From Gudongella sp034006985 (GTDB taxonomy: Bacteria; Bacillota; Clostridia; Tissierellales; Tissierellaceae), in assembly GCA_034006985.1 (NCBI GenBank), contig JAVERT010000015.1:1-64000 (forward strand): a stretch of DNA of 64,000 bases. Direction: 5' to 3'. The position numbers were made by a program, and so were the translations under genes. This document shows, piece after piece, positions 1 through 8,344 of this stretch. Below the pieces are notes generated by a model. That model was not told where the DNA came from, made no database searches, and saw only the letters and a list, made by a program, of their open reading frames with translations. The number at the start of each line of letters is the position of its first letter. Positions within the stretch are counted from its first letter, which is position 1.

Positions 1-30
1 GTAGTAAATAGGTTATGATTGAGTTCAAGG

Positions 31-107
31 CAATGACATCCTTTCGTGGAGTATTTGTTTGTTAAGAGACTCAATTATACCACGAAATAGGGGGTCATTG
101 TCTTTTT
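31..107. repeat. Imperfect inverted repeat at left edge
   Basis: The left arm at 31-49 (CAATGAC ... TTTCGTGG) is repeated in inverted form at 80-100 (CCACGAAA ... GTCATTG), with about 30 bases between the arms. The arms match except for two mismatches and a two-base gap. A T-run at 103-107 follows, so on the plus strand it could act as an intrinsic terminator. On the minus strand it holds an extended -10-like sequence (TGGTATAAT) and points off the left edge, which would also fit the end of an insertion element. The window is too short on this side to decide. Confidence 0.5.
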
Positions 108-159
108 GATATAAAAGATACTGTAACACTTGATAATAGAAGCGTTTAAATAAAAAGTA

Positions 160-180
160 GTAGTGTCTACTTGACACTAC
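160..180 (+). other. Short hairpin before the beta-propeller gene
   Basis: GTAGTGTC at 160-167 pairs perfectly with GACACTAC at 173-180 around a 5-base loop. It sits just upstream of the ribosome binding site (192-197) of the gene at 205. There is no T-run after it, so it is a leader hairpin or operator rather than a clear terminator. Confidence 0.4.
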
Positions 181-204
181 CTAAACTTTGTGGAGGGGAT
201 GTTT

Positions 205-2424
205 ATGAAAAAGATTATTGTTATATTACTAGTATTTTTAATGATAGTATTTTTACAATCTAATACTACAATAGCGGAAACTCAAAAAATGGATATTACT
301 CTTAGAATAGGCAGTCCATTGATATTAAATGAGAAGAACATAATGGCTCTAGATTCTGAAAATCCAAATGTTGTACCTGTAATACACAAAGACAGGACTC
401 TCGTACCACTACGGGCGATAGCAGAACACTTTGGAGCAGAAGTTTCTTATGATAATAATAAAAGAGAAGCTACGATATCATTTAGTGGTAAAGATTATAT
501 ATTTCCAATAGGAGAAGATAGTTTTAGTGAAAAGAGCTTTGGTAAAAAAACAATAGTTTGGACAATTGATACAGAAACCTTAATAATTGAAGATAGGACA
601 ATGGTGCCACTTCGAGTTATATCCGAACAAATCTTTAATAAAAAGGTTGGATATATGGATGGAGTTATAACTATAGGCGATAAAGAAGTAGTTTTAACAG
701 AAAAATATTTAGAAGATGTAAATGCTAAAATAGGCCAAGCTTTAAGAGTTAAATCCAAAGAACAGCTTATGGCATTAATAGGAGAACAAAATAGATTTTT
801 CCCTGAATTTAGGGATATGGATGAAGTTCTAGCACCTATAATGAATGAAAAAGAAAGTACAGACTCAGACAGTGGAGATTTTACAACTACTAATGAACAA
901 GTTGCCGGTGTGAATGAAGCTGATATTATGAAGACAGATGGTAAGTTCATTTATTATGCTAACAGTGATTCAGTAAAAGTTTATTTAGCTAATAATGGCA
1001 AGCCGATTTTAACAGATGAAATTAAATCAAAAGTAGATAAAGAAAAAGGCGAAGTTGTAGGTTTTAGTGAGCTGTATATTGATAAAAATAGACTTGTAAT
1101 TATTGGATCTGTTGAAGGATTGAATAACTGGATTAGACCAGTTGAACCTAATTTCGAGGGAAGATCAATAATGCCATACCCAGACCAGCATTCTTTTGTA
1201 TATGTAGGTATATATTCTGTTAGTGAGGATGGAAAGTTAAGTTTATTAAAAGAAGTGGAAGTCGATGGGAATATATTATCAAGTAGAAAGACTGGTAACA
1301 CATTATATCTATTATCAAATAAGTATATTTATGCTTATGGACTAGATTCAAGTTCAAAGTTGCCTCTATTTAAAGATAGTGCAGTTGACCAAGATTATAA
1401 AGAGCTTTCAATAGATAGAATAATGTATTATCCTTATAGACCTGCAGATAATTATCTTTTGATAACTGCTATAGATATACAAAATACAGAAAAACCAGCT
1501 AACATTGAAGCTTTTTTAGGAAGTGGTAGGGATATATATATGACTCCCGACTCTTTATATGTGGTAGCTGAGGATTATAGTAATACTTTAGGATCTATAT
1601 CAAATATTGCTAGATTTTCAATTGATGGCTTAAAGATAGGATATAGCGGTGGAGGATTTGTAAAAGGAAGTATATTAAATCAGTTTTCAATGGATGAATG
1701 GAATGGTAATTTTAGAATAGCGACTAACAGTTGGGACAGAGAAAGCACAAATTCACTCTATATTTTAGATAAAGATTTAGAACAAATTGGTGCTATAGAA
1801 AATCTTGCGCTAGGAGAGAGAATTTATTCAGTTCGATTTATGAAAGACAAGGCTTATATAGTAACCTTTAGACAAATTGATCCATTGTTTGTAATTGACA
1901 CCTCAAATCCAAGTGCTCCTAAGATCTTAGGAGAGTTAAAGATTCCTGGTTTTTCAAACTATCTTCATCCAATATCAGAGAATACATTGCTAGGAATTGG
2001 ACAGGATGTAGATGAAAAAACTGGTCAGCAGGGTGGAATTAAACTATCGTTATTTGATGTATCTGATTCTGCTAGACCTAAAGAGATAGATAGTATTATT
2101 TTAGGCGAGAGTGGGAGTTACGCAGAAGTATTGAATAATCATAAAGCTCTTATGGTAGATAATAAGAGAGATATAGTAGGATTTGATGCCACTTTAAATA
2201 AGAGTTCCAAGGATTTTGTAAGAGATATGTTTAGTGGAGCTGTTCTAGTAAGTATAGAAGATGAAAAACAGCTAGAAATGTTAGATATGATAGAGATTGA
2301 AGGCCTGGGTAGTAGTCAATATAATGAATCAAGGCGTTTATTAGTAATCGATGACGTTTTATATTATATTGGAGAAGATGGAATTAGAGCATTTGATTAT
2401 GGAACCCTAAAAGAGATTAAATAA
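205..2424 (+). CDS. Secreted beta-propeller protein with copper-amine-oxidase-like N domain
   Basis: A 739-residue exported protein. Residues 1-25 form a signal peptide (MKKII then a hydrophobic run). Residues 30-165 carry two copies of the DRTLVPLR / DRTMVPLR motif typical of copper amine oxidase N-terminal-like (stalk) domains, which bind the cell wall or other surfaces and have no oxidase activity themselves. From about residue 225 to the end it matches the secreted beta-propeller family (PF09826 type), starting at VAGVNEADIMKTDGK near residue 229. The ATG at 205 is chosen because GGAGGG lies 7 bases upstream; the in-frame GTG at 190 and ATG at 199 are badly spaced from it. The substrate or ligand is unknown. 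It is a single gene ended by a strong terminator. Confidence 0.8.
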   Translation: MKKIIVILLVFLMIVFLQSNTTIAETQKMDITLRIGSPLILNEKNIMALDSENPNVVPVIHKDRTLVPLRAIAEHFGAEVSYDNNKREATISFSGKDYIFPIGEDSFSEKSFGKKTIVWTIDTETLIIEDRTMVPLRVISEQIFNKKVGYMDGVITIGDKEVVLTEKYLEDVNAKIGQALRVKSKEQLMALIGEQNRFFPEFRDMDEVLAPIMNEKESTDSDSGDFTTTNEQVAGVNEADIMKTDGKFIYYANSDSVKVYLANNGKPILTDEIKSKVDKEKGEVVGFSELYIDKNRLVIIGSVEGLNNWIRPVEPNFEGRSIMPYPDQHSFVYVGIYSVSEDGKLSLLKEVEVDGNILSSRKTGNTLYLLSNKYIYAYGLDSSSKLPLFKDSAVDQDYKELSIDRIMYYPYRPADNYLLITAIDIQNTEKPANIEAFLGSGRDIYMTPDSLYVVAEDYSNTLGSISNIARFSIDGLKIGYSGGGFVKGSILNQFSMDEWNGNFRIATNSWDRESTNSLYILDKDLEQIGAIENLALGERIYSVRFMKDKAYIVTFRQIDPLFVIDTSNPSAPKILGELKIPGFSNYLHPISENTLLGIGQDVDEKTGQQGGIKLSLFDVSDSARPKEIDSIILGESGSYAEVLNNHKALMVDNKRDIVGFDATLNKSSKDFVRDMFSGAVLVSIEDEKQLEMLDMIEIEGLGSSQYNESRRLLVIDDVLYYIGEDGIRAFDYGTLKEIK

Positions 2425-2429
2425 TAAAA

Positions 2430-2460
2430 GGCAGAGGATAATCCTCTGCCTTAATTTTTT
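2430..2460. terminator. Intrinsic terminator between convergent genes
   Basis: GGCAGAGG at 2430-2437 pairs with CCTCTGCC at 2443-2450, followed by TTAATTTTTT. It lies between the plus-strand propeller gene and the 3' end of the minus-strand DUF2207 gene. Confidence 0.9.
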
Positions 2461-4373
2461 TACCAGCCGCCGCCACCACCGCCGCCAGATCCTCCTCCAG
2501 AGCTTCCACCACCAGAACTACCACCGCTACCTGAACTAGATGGAGAGGAAGATAAAGTTCTGCCAACATTCTGTGTAGAAGAATTTATTTGTGACACAAA
2601 ATAAGCTGTACTAAATGGTCTATTTGAACCTGATTGATACCAATCTGGATCACTAGTCAAAATATCTTCAAATTGTTTAGCCCATTTATCAGTAACCCCT
2701 AGGACCATTGCATACGGTAGAACATGATAAAAATATTCAGGGTCATCATCTATTAATGTTAAAATTCTATTTTTTTCTGCACTGTCAATAAACTGCTTAA
2801 GACCTAAAATATGAGATAACCATTCTTGTCCAATTTCGGTTCTCTTATTTGCATAAGGTGCAAAAAAGATAATAGCTATTGCTAATCCAAGCCCCACCCA
2901 ATAAACGCTATCTGCTTTCGTAATAAATAGAAGACCAATAGCACCAATTAAGGGTACAAAAGATGAAAATATAGCACCAATTACTGTTTTTACCTTCTCT
3001 ACAGGGAATCTAGTCTTGACTATGGATAATAAATGAGCCGAGTTAGCTAAAAATACACCTATAAATAAAGATATAAAAAATGCAAAAACAAATACTAGTC
3101 CAGGCTGGTAAGGATTTATGTTATTAAATTGGCCAATAAAAACTAGGAATAGGATTAATATTCCTATAAATGTTATAAAGAACGAGGCCACTTTACCTTC
3201 TTTTGAGTAGAAATTTCTATCTTTAAAGGATTTAATCAATTCTTTTTTCACCTTTGATAGTGTTATATAAAAACTGTTTTTTAGATATTTAACTTCTACA
3301 ATATTATCTATAGCATATCCATCAAATAATTCATTAAAAAAAGTTTTCTCAAATTGTTTCGCATCATTAGGAAGGTCTTTTAATTTCTCCAACTTGACAT
3401 TTGTGATACTTATTTTAAAAATAATCCGGAATTCAACTTCTTCTTCAATGATTTTCAAATAACCTTGATCAGCCCAATATACTAGCATAGCAGTGATATC
3501 ATAAGGGTCAATGGTCTTATCGTATATATAGCCTATTTCAGCGGGTGTTAAATCTGTAGGTGGATAAAACTCTACTGGAGGATAAATTTTTTCATCCCTA
3601 CCAAATCTAAACCACAGAAGTGCTACAAGGAGTAGTAGAGCTGGGAATATATAATTATAGTAAGATGTAAGTGTCTTTAAGAAAACGCCATCTGGAGTAA
3701 CATCACTAAAGTACATCTCCGGGAGTGGTAGAGCAACGGTTAATGACTCCCCTGGATTTAATGTTCTATTTAATTCTCCTGTTATCGTATTACCATCAAC
3801 AAAATATGTGACTTCAGAACTATCAGTGGAACCAAGATAACCGGAAGTAATATTTAGGTTGGTAGCATCAAATGATTTTGGCATTGCAACGGAAAAAGTA
3901 GTATTATGGATTGGAATTTCCCACTGAGAACCTACTATATTAAAGTAAAACTCATCCATTTCAGTATTTGTATCGTCCCCAATGGTGTACAAATAACTTA
4001 TATTATAAGTCTCCATTGGATTTACATAAATATCTGCATCGCCAATACGAAGAGATAGAAAGCTCCCATTTCTTTCAGAACTATAATCATGAGTTGTTAC
4101 ATTTAAGTTTTTTATTTTAACAGGTTTCCCAAAATAAGTTTCTGTTGGTATATCTCTAAAGATTCCATGCATATCTATTTTATTAAATTCTACTTGAAGA
4201 GTTTCATTAATAAGATAGGAGTTATCTTCATTTACTATAATATTAACATCGTACTTATTGATCTCTAAATCATACGAACTCGCAAGTGATGGAGTTGAAT
4301 AGAGAAGGATTACAAATAGTAATATGAGCAATAAATTATATCTTAATTTCAACTTAAAAAGATACTTTAACAT
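2460..4373 (-). CDS. DUF2207 family membrane protein
   Basis: A 637-residue membrane protein of the DUF2207 family. It has an N-terminal signal or anchor (residues 5-30), an extracytoplasmic beta-rich domain (to about 230), a membrane segment near 240 followed by a cytoplasmic stretch with YPPTDLTPAEIGYI, and then four more membrane segments between about 400 and 520. The C-terminus is a low-complexity Gly/Ser tail ending in GGGGGGGW, which is usual for the family. Function is not known; members are commonly paired with LemA, as here. The start at 4373 is chosen because GGAG lies 8 bases upstream inside the end of lemA, giving a 20-base overlap and probable translational coupling. An upstream in-frame start would add 22 residues inside lemA. 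Confidence 0.8.
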   Translation of the reverse strand: MLKYLFKLKLRYNLLLILLFVILLYSTPSLASSYDLEINKYDVNIIVNEDNSYLINETLQVEFNKIDMHGIFRDIPTETYFGKPVKIKNLNVTTHDYSSERNGSFLSLRIGDADIYVNPMETYNISYLYTIGDDTNTEMDEFYFNIVGSQWEIPIHNTTFSVAMPKSFDATNLNITSGYLGSTDSSEVTYFVDGNTITGELNRTLNPGESLTVALPLPEMYFSDVTPDGVFLKTLTSYYNYIFPALLLLVALLWFRFGRDEKIYPPVEFYPPTDLTPAEIGYIYDKTIDPYDITAMLVYWADQGYLKIIEEEVEFRIIFKISITNVKLEKLKDLPNDAKQFEKTFFNELFDGYAIDNIVEVKYLKNSFYITLSKVKKELIKSFKDRNFYSKEGKVASFFITFIGILILFLVFIGQFNNINPYQPGLVFVFAFFISLFIGVFLANSAHLLSIVKTRFPVEKVKTVIGAIFSSFVPLIGAIGLLFITKADSVYWVGLGLAIAIIFFAPYANKRTEIGQEWLSHILGLKQFIDSAEKNRILTLIDDDPEYFYHVLPYAMVLGVTDKWAKQFEDILTSDPDWYQSGSNRPFSTAYFVSQINSSTQNVGRTLSSSPSSSGSGGSSGGGSSGGGSGGGGGGGW

Positions 4374-4902
4374 TTTCCCGCTCCGTTTCATCAGCAGTAA
4401 AATAAACATCTCTTTTAAATCCAAATAATTTAGCGACAATATTAGATGGAAATGATTCGACTTTTGTATTTAAAGCTTTTACAACTGCATTGTAGTATTT
4501 ACGAGCTTGCGAGATGTCTTCTTCAACCTTTTCGAGTTGCCTTTGAAGATCTAAAAATTGAGAATCTGCTTTTAAGTCAGGATAACCTTCACTTAAAGCA
4601 AACAATGATTTTAATGTGCCAGTAAGGTTGTTTTCAGATACTTGTCTTTCTTCAATACTGCCTGCATTCATAGCCATACTTCGCGCCTTCACTACCTTCT
4701 CAAATGTTTCACTTTCATGACTTGCGTAACCCTTTACAGTTTCAATCAAGTTTGGAATCAAATCATATCTTTTTTTAAGATAGACATCCATTGTAGCAAA
4801 AGCTTCTTCTACTGTATTTCTAAGTTTGACAAATGAATTATAATTACCGCCTAAAAATAAAGCTAAGAGTAATAATAGGCCACCGATTAGAATATACTGC
4901 AT
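4354..4902 (-). CDS. lemA: LemA family protein
   Basis: A 182-residue LemA protein. It has one N-terminal membrane segment (residues 2-20, rich in Leu and Gly) followed by a long helical domain with the family signature around NTVEEAFATMDVYLKKRYDL and IPNLIETVKGYASHE. The helical part faces outward in the usual topology. LemA proteins have no assigned enzyme activity. The ATG at 4902 has GGGG eight bases upstream; the GTG three codons earlier is too close to it. It is the first gene of the lemA-DUF2207 pair and overlaps the second gene by 20 bases. Confidence 0.88.
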   Translation of the reverse strand: MQYILIGGLLLLLALFLGGNYNSFVKLRNTVEEAFATMDVYLKKRYDLIPNLIETVKGYASHESETFEKVVKARSMAMNAGSIEERQVSENNLTGTLKSLFALSEGYPDLKADSQFLDLQRQLEKVEEDISQARKYYNAVVKALNTKVESFPSNIVAKLFGFKRDVYFTADETERENVKVSF

Positions 4903-4962
4903 AACAAACACCCCTTTTTTTTAGATTAGAAAATTAACTATATTTATTTATACCCATATTAT

Positions 4963-5184
4963 CTATATTGCATTATTTTTATTTAAAATTATTTTCAAAT
5001 GTTTAAATATTTCAATTAAAGTAATTGTTAGGATGGCTAAAAATCCAATTCTAAAACCAATTGAAGTTCCAAGTTTTAAAGTATCTATAACTTCGGGATC
5101 TAACTGTGTAAGAACAGCAAGTACAAGACTACCTCGTCTCATCTCTTGTTTAAGATTTGCGAGTATTTTTTCTGAATCAGACAA
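4963..5184 (-). CDS. Small membrane protein with PadR-like N-terminus
   Basis: A 73-residue product starting at TTG (5184) behind a weak GGTGG site. Residues 7-27 (ILANLKQEMRRGSLVLAVLTQ) resemble the first helix of PadR-type regulators, but the winged-helix core is absent. Residues 43-60 form a single membrane segment (FRIGFLAILTITLIEIF). It may be a genuine small membrane protein or the decayed start of a PadR-like gene. Codon use matches its neighbours. It stands alone between lemA and the divergent gene at 5371. Confidence 0.45.
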   Translation of the reverse strand: MSDSEKILANLKQEMRRGSLVLAVLTQLDPEVIDTLKLGTSIGFRIGFLAILTITLIEIFKHLKIILNKNNAI

Positions 5185-5281
5185 TTATAACCACCACTTT
5201 TTATCAAATTTATTGTACTGTTTACAACACAGTAATGCCAATATAAATTAGTTTTATTATAATAGTAAATTTAAGATTAAC

Positions 5282-5310
5282 TTGATTAAAACATATCTTT
5301 ATAATATAAT
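5282..5310 (+). promoter_or_regulatory. Sigma-A-type promoter for the LOR/SDH gene
   Basis: TTGATT at 5282-5287 and TATAAT at 5305-5310 are separated by 17 bases. This lies about 60 bases before the start codon at 5371, with AAGGAGG just upstream of that start. Confidence 0.6.
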
Positions 5311-5370
5311 TTTATTATTTAATAGGATATTACTTTAATGTAAATAGATATTATCACAAGGAGGTAGTTT

Positions 5371-6459
5371 ATGAGTTTTGATTTTCCAAAGTATGTACCA
5401 CCAGATTTTACATTACCAGGTTTTTTAAATGCACCTGATGCAAAATATGAGCCAGCACCATTTGATTTTGTAGCCCCTGAGAATTTCCACTCAACTACCA
5501 TTTTCCCAGAGTATTACAAAGTAAGTGGAGAGTGGATTCTTGCTGAAGAGAGTAGAATGGATTGTATATCAGTATTTGAAGATCCTGCCATTGTTGTAAG
5601 GGAATTTAGAGAAATTAAAAAAGGTGATTTGATCTTTGTTGGAAGAACAGAAGAGGCACTTGAAGGAATTTATGTGCATTCAAATGCATTTGTAGAAGAA
5701 TCTGATGAAGAGGTAGATAAATTTGTATTTAGAAGTAGTAGAACTAGAGAAACTGCTTATTCTTTGGATTATGATTTTCTAACTGAGCTTCTAGCTTACG
5801 AGAAAACTAATGGTCATGTAACTTGGGTACTAGGCCCTGCATGTGCTTTTGATATCGATTCAAGAGGAGCATTTTGTAAATTGATAAGAAATGGATATGT
5901 AGATTCAATTTTAGCTGGAAATGCCTTAGCCACCCACGATATAGAAGCAAGTCTTTTTAATACTGCATTAGGACAGGATATCAGGAGTCAACGATCTCAG
6001 CCAAATGGTCACTATAATCATCTAGATGCTATAAATCTAACAAGGCAACATGGTGGGATTAAAGCACTTGTAGAAAAAGGGATAATAACTGATGGAATTA
6101 TGTATGAATGTATAAAAAACGATATACCATTTGTTTTAACTGGTTCTATTAGGGATGATGGACCTCTACCAGAAGTTTACGGAGATGCATATACTGGGCA
6201 GAATAAGATGAGAGATCAAGTGAAAAAATCAACTACAGTTATATGTATGGCTACAATGTTACATTCTATAGCAACAGGGAATATGACACCAAGTTTTAGA
6301 GTCATGGAAGATAAAACTATAAGACCACTATATTTTTATAGTGTGGATATATCTGAGTTTGTAGTAAATAAATTAGTAGATAGAGGAAGCTTAACTGTAA
6401 AAACAATAGTTACGAATATACAAGACTTTATTGTGAATATATCTAAGAGACTTGGGTAG
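5371..6459 (+). CDS. LOR/SDH-domain protein, ornithine cyclodeaminase-like (TIGR00300 type)
   Basis: A 362-residue protein resembling the conserved domain family named from lysine-oxoglutarate reductase/saccharopine dehydrogenase (TIGR00300). Members in archaea and cyanobacteria act as ornithine cyclodeaminase, alone or as the C-terminal half of arginine-degrading enzymes (AgrE/ArgZ). Features seen are the start FPKYVPPDF, the glycine-rich WVLGPACAFD near residue 153, GNALATHDIEAS near 187, and VLTGSIRDDGPLP near 251. The arginine dihydrolase domain found in the two-domain enzymes is absent. If the assignment holds, it would convert ornithine to proline and ammonia, a reaction useful to an amino acid fermenter. 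Start set by AAGGAGG 7 bases upstream. Confidence 0.65.
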   Translation: MSFDFPKYVPPDFTLPGFLNAPDAKYEPAPFDFVAPENFHSTTIFPEYYKVSGEWILAEESRMDCISVFEDPAIVVREFREIKKGDLIFVGRTEEALEGIYVHSNAFVEESDEEVDKFVFRSSRTRETAYSLDYDFLTELLAYEKTNGHVTWVLGPACAFDIDSRGAFCKLIRNGYVDSILAGNALATHDIEASLFNTALGQDIRSQRSQPNGHYNHLDAINLTRQHGGIKALVEKGIITDGIMYECIKNDIPFVLTGSIRDDGPLPEVYGDAYTGQNKMRDQVKKSTTVICMATMLHSIATGNMTPSFRVMEDKTIRPLYFYSVDISEFVVNKLVDRGSLTVKTIVTNIQDFIVNISKRLG

Positions 6460-6512
6460 GTAAATGATAAAGTGAGGCTACTGGATAAATAAGAATGAAG
6501 GAGTAATTATAT

Positions 6513-6851
6513 ATGAAAAAAATAATTCTTTATACTACTGAAACTTGACCACATTGTAGAACTGCGAAGGAGTTTCTTCGAGAAAAGGGCTATTCATTTA
6601 CACAAAAAGATGTAAATAAGGATCCGCAAGCTAGAGCTGAATTTGCAAAAAGAGGTTTTCAAGGAGTACCTGCATTTGTTATTGGCGATGATGAAGTAGT
6701 AGGACTTGATAAAAATAAAATTGAAAGTTTGATTGATTATAAGGTAATAGATTGTCCTAATTGTAAAACTAGACTTAGGGTGCCAAAAGATAAGGGAAAG
6801 ATAAAAATCACCTGTCCTAAATGCTCAAATTCATTTATAGTAAAATCATAA
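6513..6851 (+). CDS. Selenocysteine glutaredoxin with C-terminal zinc ribbon (UGA read as Sec12)
   Basis: A 112-codon gene interrupted only by an in-frame TGA at 6546-6548. Reading it as selenocysteine gives the redox motif T-U-P-H-C (Sec12, Cys15), the place where glutaredoxins have CPYC or CPHC. The downstream frame continues the glutaredoxin/NrdH fold without break, including the cis-proline motif GVPAFVIG (51-58). Residues 81-104 add a zinc-ribbon-like tail with two Cys-x2-Cys pairs (81/84 and 101/104), MJ0042-like in spacing. GAAGGAG lies upstream of the ATG. A candidate bacterial SECIS hairpin follows the TGA. A conventional annotation would miss the gene or start it after the TGA. Likely role: disulfide or metal-thiol reduction in the cytoplasm. 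Confidence 0.85.
6546..6582 (+). promoter_or_regulatory. Candidate bacterial SECIS element of the glutaredoxin gene
   Basis: After the TGA, CGAAG at 6565-6569 pairs with CTTCG at 6576-6580, and CT at 6562-6563 extends the stem past a bulged G. The apical loop begins with G at 6570, 22 bases after the UGA, within the range expected for SelB-dependent bacterial elements. Not tested by folding software. Confidence 0.6.
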
Positions 6852-6915
6852 GAAGAGTTATTGAAGATCTATAGTAAAAGAAAGAAAGAAGTTTCTTCCT
6901 TAAGGGGTGTCATAG

Positions 6916-7368
6916 ATGAATAATAATGTTGAAAATATACAGGAGTATCTAGAGGGATTATCTGATGAAAGAAAATTTGCTGTTAATAAAATACGAGAAG
7001 TTTTGAAAGAAAATTTACCCGATGGGTTTCATGAAGAGTTAAGCTATAATATGATTGGCTATGTTATACCGCATTCAATATATGAAAAAGGCTATCATGT
7101 AAATCCAGATTTACCTCTACCATTTATTAATCTTGCTTCGCAGAAAAACTATATAGCTCTCTATCATAGCGGTATGTATATGAATGCAGAATTATTAAAA
7201 TGGTTTGAAGAAGAGTATAAAAAAAGAGTTGTAACAAAACTAGATATGGGGAAAAGTTGTATTAGATTTAAAGATATTGACAATATACCATACGATCTAA
7301 TAAAAGAACTAGCTCTAAAAATGACACCTGCTGAATTCATTTCTGCATATGAGAAAACTATAAAATAA
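6916..7368 (+). CDS. DUF1801 domain protein (YdhG-like)
   Basis: A 150-residue cytoplasmic protein of the DUF1801 group. The N-terminal helices (EYLEGLSDERKFAVNKIREVL), the central block NYIALYHSGMYM, and the C-terminal KMTPAEFISAYEK are characteristic. Some members have been described as frataxin-like iron chaperones, but the function here is not established. Its start at 6916 follows AAGGGG. It is the last gene before the IclR island and has no obvious operon partner. Confidence 0.7.
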   Translation: MNNNVENIQEYLEGLSDERKFAVNKIREVLKENLPDGFHEELSYNMIGYVIPHSIYEKGYHVNPDLPLPFINLASQKNYIALYHSGMYMNAELLKWFEEEYKKRVVTKLDMGKSCIRFKDIDNIPYDLIKELALKMTPAEFISAYEKTIK

Positions 7369-7404
7369 GAGAATGGTTTTTTAACGAATTTCTCTGATAA
7401 ATAC

Positions 7405-7433
7405 TTGACAAAAATAATAGAGAGTAGTAATAT
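7405..7433 (+). promoter_or_regulatory. Promoter of the iclR-type regulator
   Basis: A consensus TTGACA at 7405-7410 and TAATAT at 7428-7433 are spaced by 17 bases. The expected start of transcription is near 7440, immediately before the palindrome at 7447, so a bound repressor there would block this promoter. Confidence 0.75.
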
Positions 7434-7446
7434 TTAATTATAAACA

Positions 7447-7459
7447 GGAACGCCGTTCC
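7447..7459. promoter_or_regulatory. IclR-type operator 1
   Basis: GGAACGCCGTTCC, an inverted repeat of GGAAC around a 3-base centre. It lies just downstream of the -10 box of the regulator's own promoter, suggesting autoregulation. The same half-sites recur at 8313 and 15440. Confidence 0.75.
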
Positions 7460-7508
7460 GGAAAAATGGCAATTAGGGGTAAGTCTAGTTAATTATAGGA
7501 GGAAAACT

Positions 7509-8276
7509 ATGTCTGAAACAATATTATCAGTAGATCGCGCTTTGGATTTAATGTTACTTCTATATAGTAGGGGTCAAGGGATAGGAGTTTCTGAGATAGC
7601 TAGAGACTTAGATTTACATAAAAGCACAGTGCATAGGATTTTAGCAACACTTGAGAATAAAGGATTTGTTTATAAAAATATAGAGACAGATAAATATTGG
7701 TTGGGATTAAAAATTTATGCAATGGGTTTATTAGTTGGAGAAAAACTCTCTCTAACAGATATAATAAGACCTTTTGCTAAAGAACTTTTTGAAGAATTTG
7801 GAGAAGTTGTAAATGTTTCTATATTAGATAAAGATCCTAAAAGTATATATAAAAGTGTAATAATTTTGAAAGAGTCTAAAAATAACAAGGTTTTATCAGT
7901 TAATCCAAATGTAGGTTCAAGTTCAGATCCTAATATTTCATCTGTAGGGAAATGTCTTCTAGCTTTTGGTGAAAACATCGAGATAGAAAAGTTTAAAGAT
8001 GTTGAATTTAATAAATATACTAAACACACAATTGATAATTATGAAGATTTGATAATAGAGCTAGAAGATGTAAAACAAAAAGGATATGCAATTGATAGAG
8101 AAGAACAAGAGATAGGTTTATATTGCATTGGAGCGCCAATCTTAGATAAAAATGGGAATGCAATGGCTGCAATAAGTATTTCTGGGCCAACTGCAAGAAT
8201 GAAAAACAAAAACTTGGATAAAAAAATAGAAAAACTTGTAGAAGTTGCCAAAAAAATTAGTTATGAATTGAGATAA
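7509..8276 (+). CDS. IclR family transcriptional regulator
   Basis: A 255-residue regulator. Residues 22-46 form the winged helix-turn-helix (GVSEIARDLDLHKSTVHRIL), and residues 70-250 form the GAF-like effector-binding domain with the family signature AIDREEQEIGLYCIGAPI. IclR proteins sense small organic acids and repress or activate catabolic operons. Its position at the head of a 2-oxoacid catabolic island, with the same palindrome before itself, the transporter and the permease, makes it the likely local regulator. The effector could be a 2-oxoacid or acyl product, which is inference. GGAGG lies upstream of the ATG at 7509. Confidence 0.88.
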   Translation: MSETILSVDRALDLMLLLYSRGQGIGVSEIARDLDLHKSTVHRILATLENKGFVYKNIETDKYWLGLKIYAMGLLVGEKLSLTDIIRPFAKELFEEFGEVVNVSILDKDPKSIYKSVIILKESKNNKVLSVNPNVGSSSDPNISSVGKCLLAFGENIEIEKFKDVEFNKYTKHTIDNYEDLIIELEDVKQKGYAIDREEQEIGLYCIGAPILDKNGNAMAAISISGPTARMKNKNLDKKIEKLVEVAKKISYELR

Positions 8277-8304
8277 ATAAAAAAGTAAAATCTTTTTTAT
8301 TTAT
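8273..8304 (+). terminator. AT-rich hairpin after the IclR gene
   Basis: A 13-base perfect stem pairs 8273-8285 with 8292-8304 around TAAAAT and overlaps the IclR stop codon. The right arm itself contains six Ts, so it can serve as a weak terminator. It separates the regulator from the operator and operon that follow. Confidence 0.55.
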
Positions 8305-8312
8305 CAATAAAC

Positions 8313-8327
8313 CGGAACGATGTTCCG
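8313..8327. promoter_or_regulatory. IclR-type operator 2
   Basis: CGGAACGATGTTCCG, a 6-base-arm palindrome around a 3-base centre. It lies 17 bases before the transporter start. Its sequence is the exact reverse complement of the site at 15440, which strongly suggests one shared regulator. Confidence 0.8.
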
Positions 8328-8344
8328 AAAAAAAGGAGAAAGCT

